Below, one piece after another: positions 51,245-51,297 of a stretch of DNA of 51,297 nucleotides. The notes beneath the pieces were generated by a model. That model searched no databases and was not told where the DNA came from. It was given only the letters and a program-made list of their open reading frames with translations. The DNA is from Sphingomonadales bacterium (GTDB lineage: Bacteria; Pseudomonadota; Alphaproteobacteria; Sphingomonadales; Kordiimonadaceae), in contig JAALKD010000017.1 of assembly GCA_011088215.1 (NCBI GenBank), positions 4,488-55,784 of the forward strand. The letters are read 5' to 3'. The position numbers and the translations under genes are program-made. Every line of letters starts with the position of its first letter. Positions within the stretch are counted from its first letter, which is position 1.

Positions 51245-51297
51245 ACTTTTCACCTGCATAGCAGCGGTTTGTGCGCTCACATCCGGCGCGGCGCCCA
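51237..51297 (+). CDS. start of the next dcw gene, probably ftsL (cut by window end)
   Basis: An ATG at 51237 overlaps the rsmH stop by 8 bp and follows GGGGAGGG. Twenty codons are visible ([20 protein letters not shown]), beginning with basic residues and a hydrophobic stretch. ftsL follows rsmH in most dcw clusters, and its product is a small bitopic membrane protein, so position and start fit. The rest is outside the window, so the identification rests on context. Confidence 0.55.
   Translation, partial: MRRLFTCIAAVCALTSGAAP

Overview
The window looks like chromosomal DNA of a free-living, probably marine alphaproteobacterium. Two ancestral alphaproteobacterial blocks support this: a djlA-like gene, an EamA transporter, ampD and the RNase P RNA gene (10.2-15.7 kb), and mraZ-rsmH-(ftsL) at the right end (49.8-51.3 kb). 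Large TonB-dependent receptors, a BKACE enzyme and an M56/BlaI pair fit the same picture. There is no rRNA, tRNA, CRISPR, integrase or intact insertion sequence, and the order or species cannot be fixed from the sequence alone. Kordiimonas-like bacteria are one possibility (inference).

Left part (1-10 kb): a partial secreted protein, a secreted esterase, a MAPEG protein, a membrane dipeptidase, and a BlaR1-type M56 metallopeptidase with its BlaI/MecI repressor and two clear operators. These are followed by a frameshifted receptor with a degenerate GGDEF domain and by tandem FabH-like ketosynthases, the second of which is frameshifted. Middle-left (10-16.5 kb): djlA-like, EamA, ampD, a secreted helical protein, a TetR regulator, a small lipoprotein and rnpB. 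The 3' end of rnpB is duplicated 951 bp downstream, bracketing a broken glycosyltransferase gene.

Middle (16.7-36.5 kb): a large zinc metalloprotease, a TonB receptor, a BKACE-aminotransferase operon with a divergent (frameshifted) LysR gene, a Crp-like regulator beside a cyclase remnant, and an unrecognised two-gene operon (121-aa protein plus predicted outer-membrane barrel). A decayed stretch follows with gene remnants. Then come two 2-oxoglutarate oxygenases fused to TPR or Sel1 repeats, a second TonB receptor and its divergent LysR regulator.

Right part (36.6-49.4 kb): an ABC exporter of the YbbA/YbbP type is divergent from an OmpR-type two-component system and is followed by a secreted alpha/beta hydrolase. 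The three promoters share one 11-bp-period direct repeat, so they look like a local regulon. Next is the most novel locus: two tandem paralogues of an unrecognised family, a small unknown protein co-transcribed with a membrane Ser/Thr kinase-TPR protein, and a divergent sigma-54 enhancer-binding protein. The first paralogue is preceded by a sigma-54-type promoter and two identical dyads spaced three helical turns apart. The whole looks like a phospho-signalled, sigma-54-driven module for unknown effector proteins.

Four genes carry single-base frameshifts (near 7.04, 8.02, 16.39 and 24.62 kb). Assembly error and real decay cannot be told apart from sequence alone.
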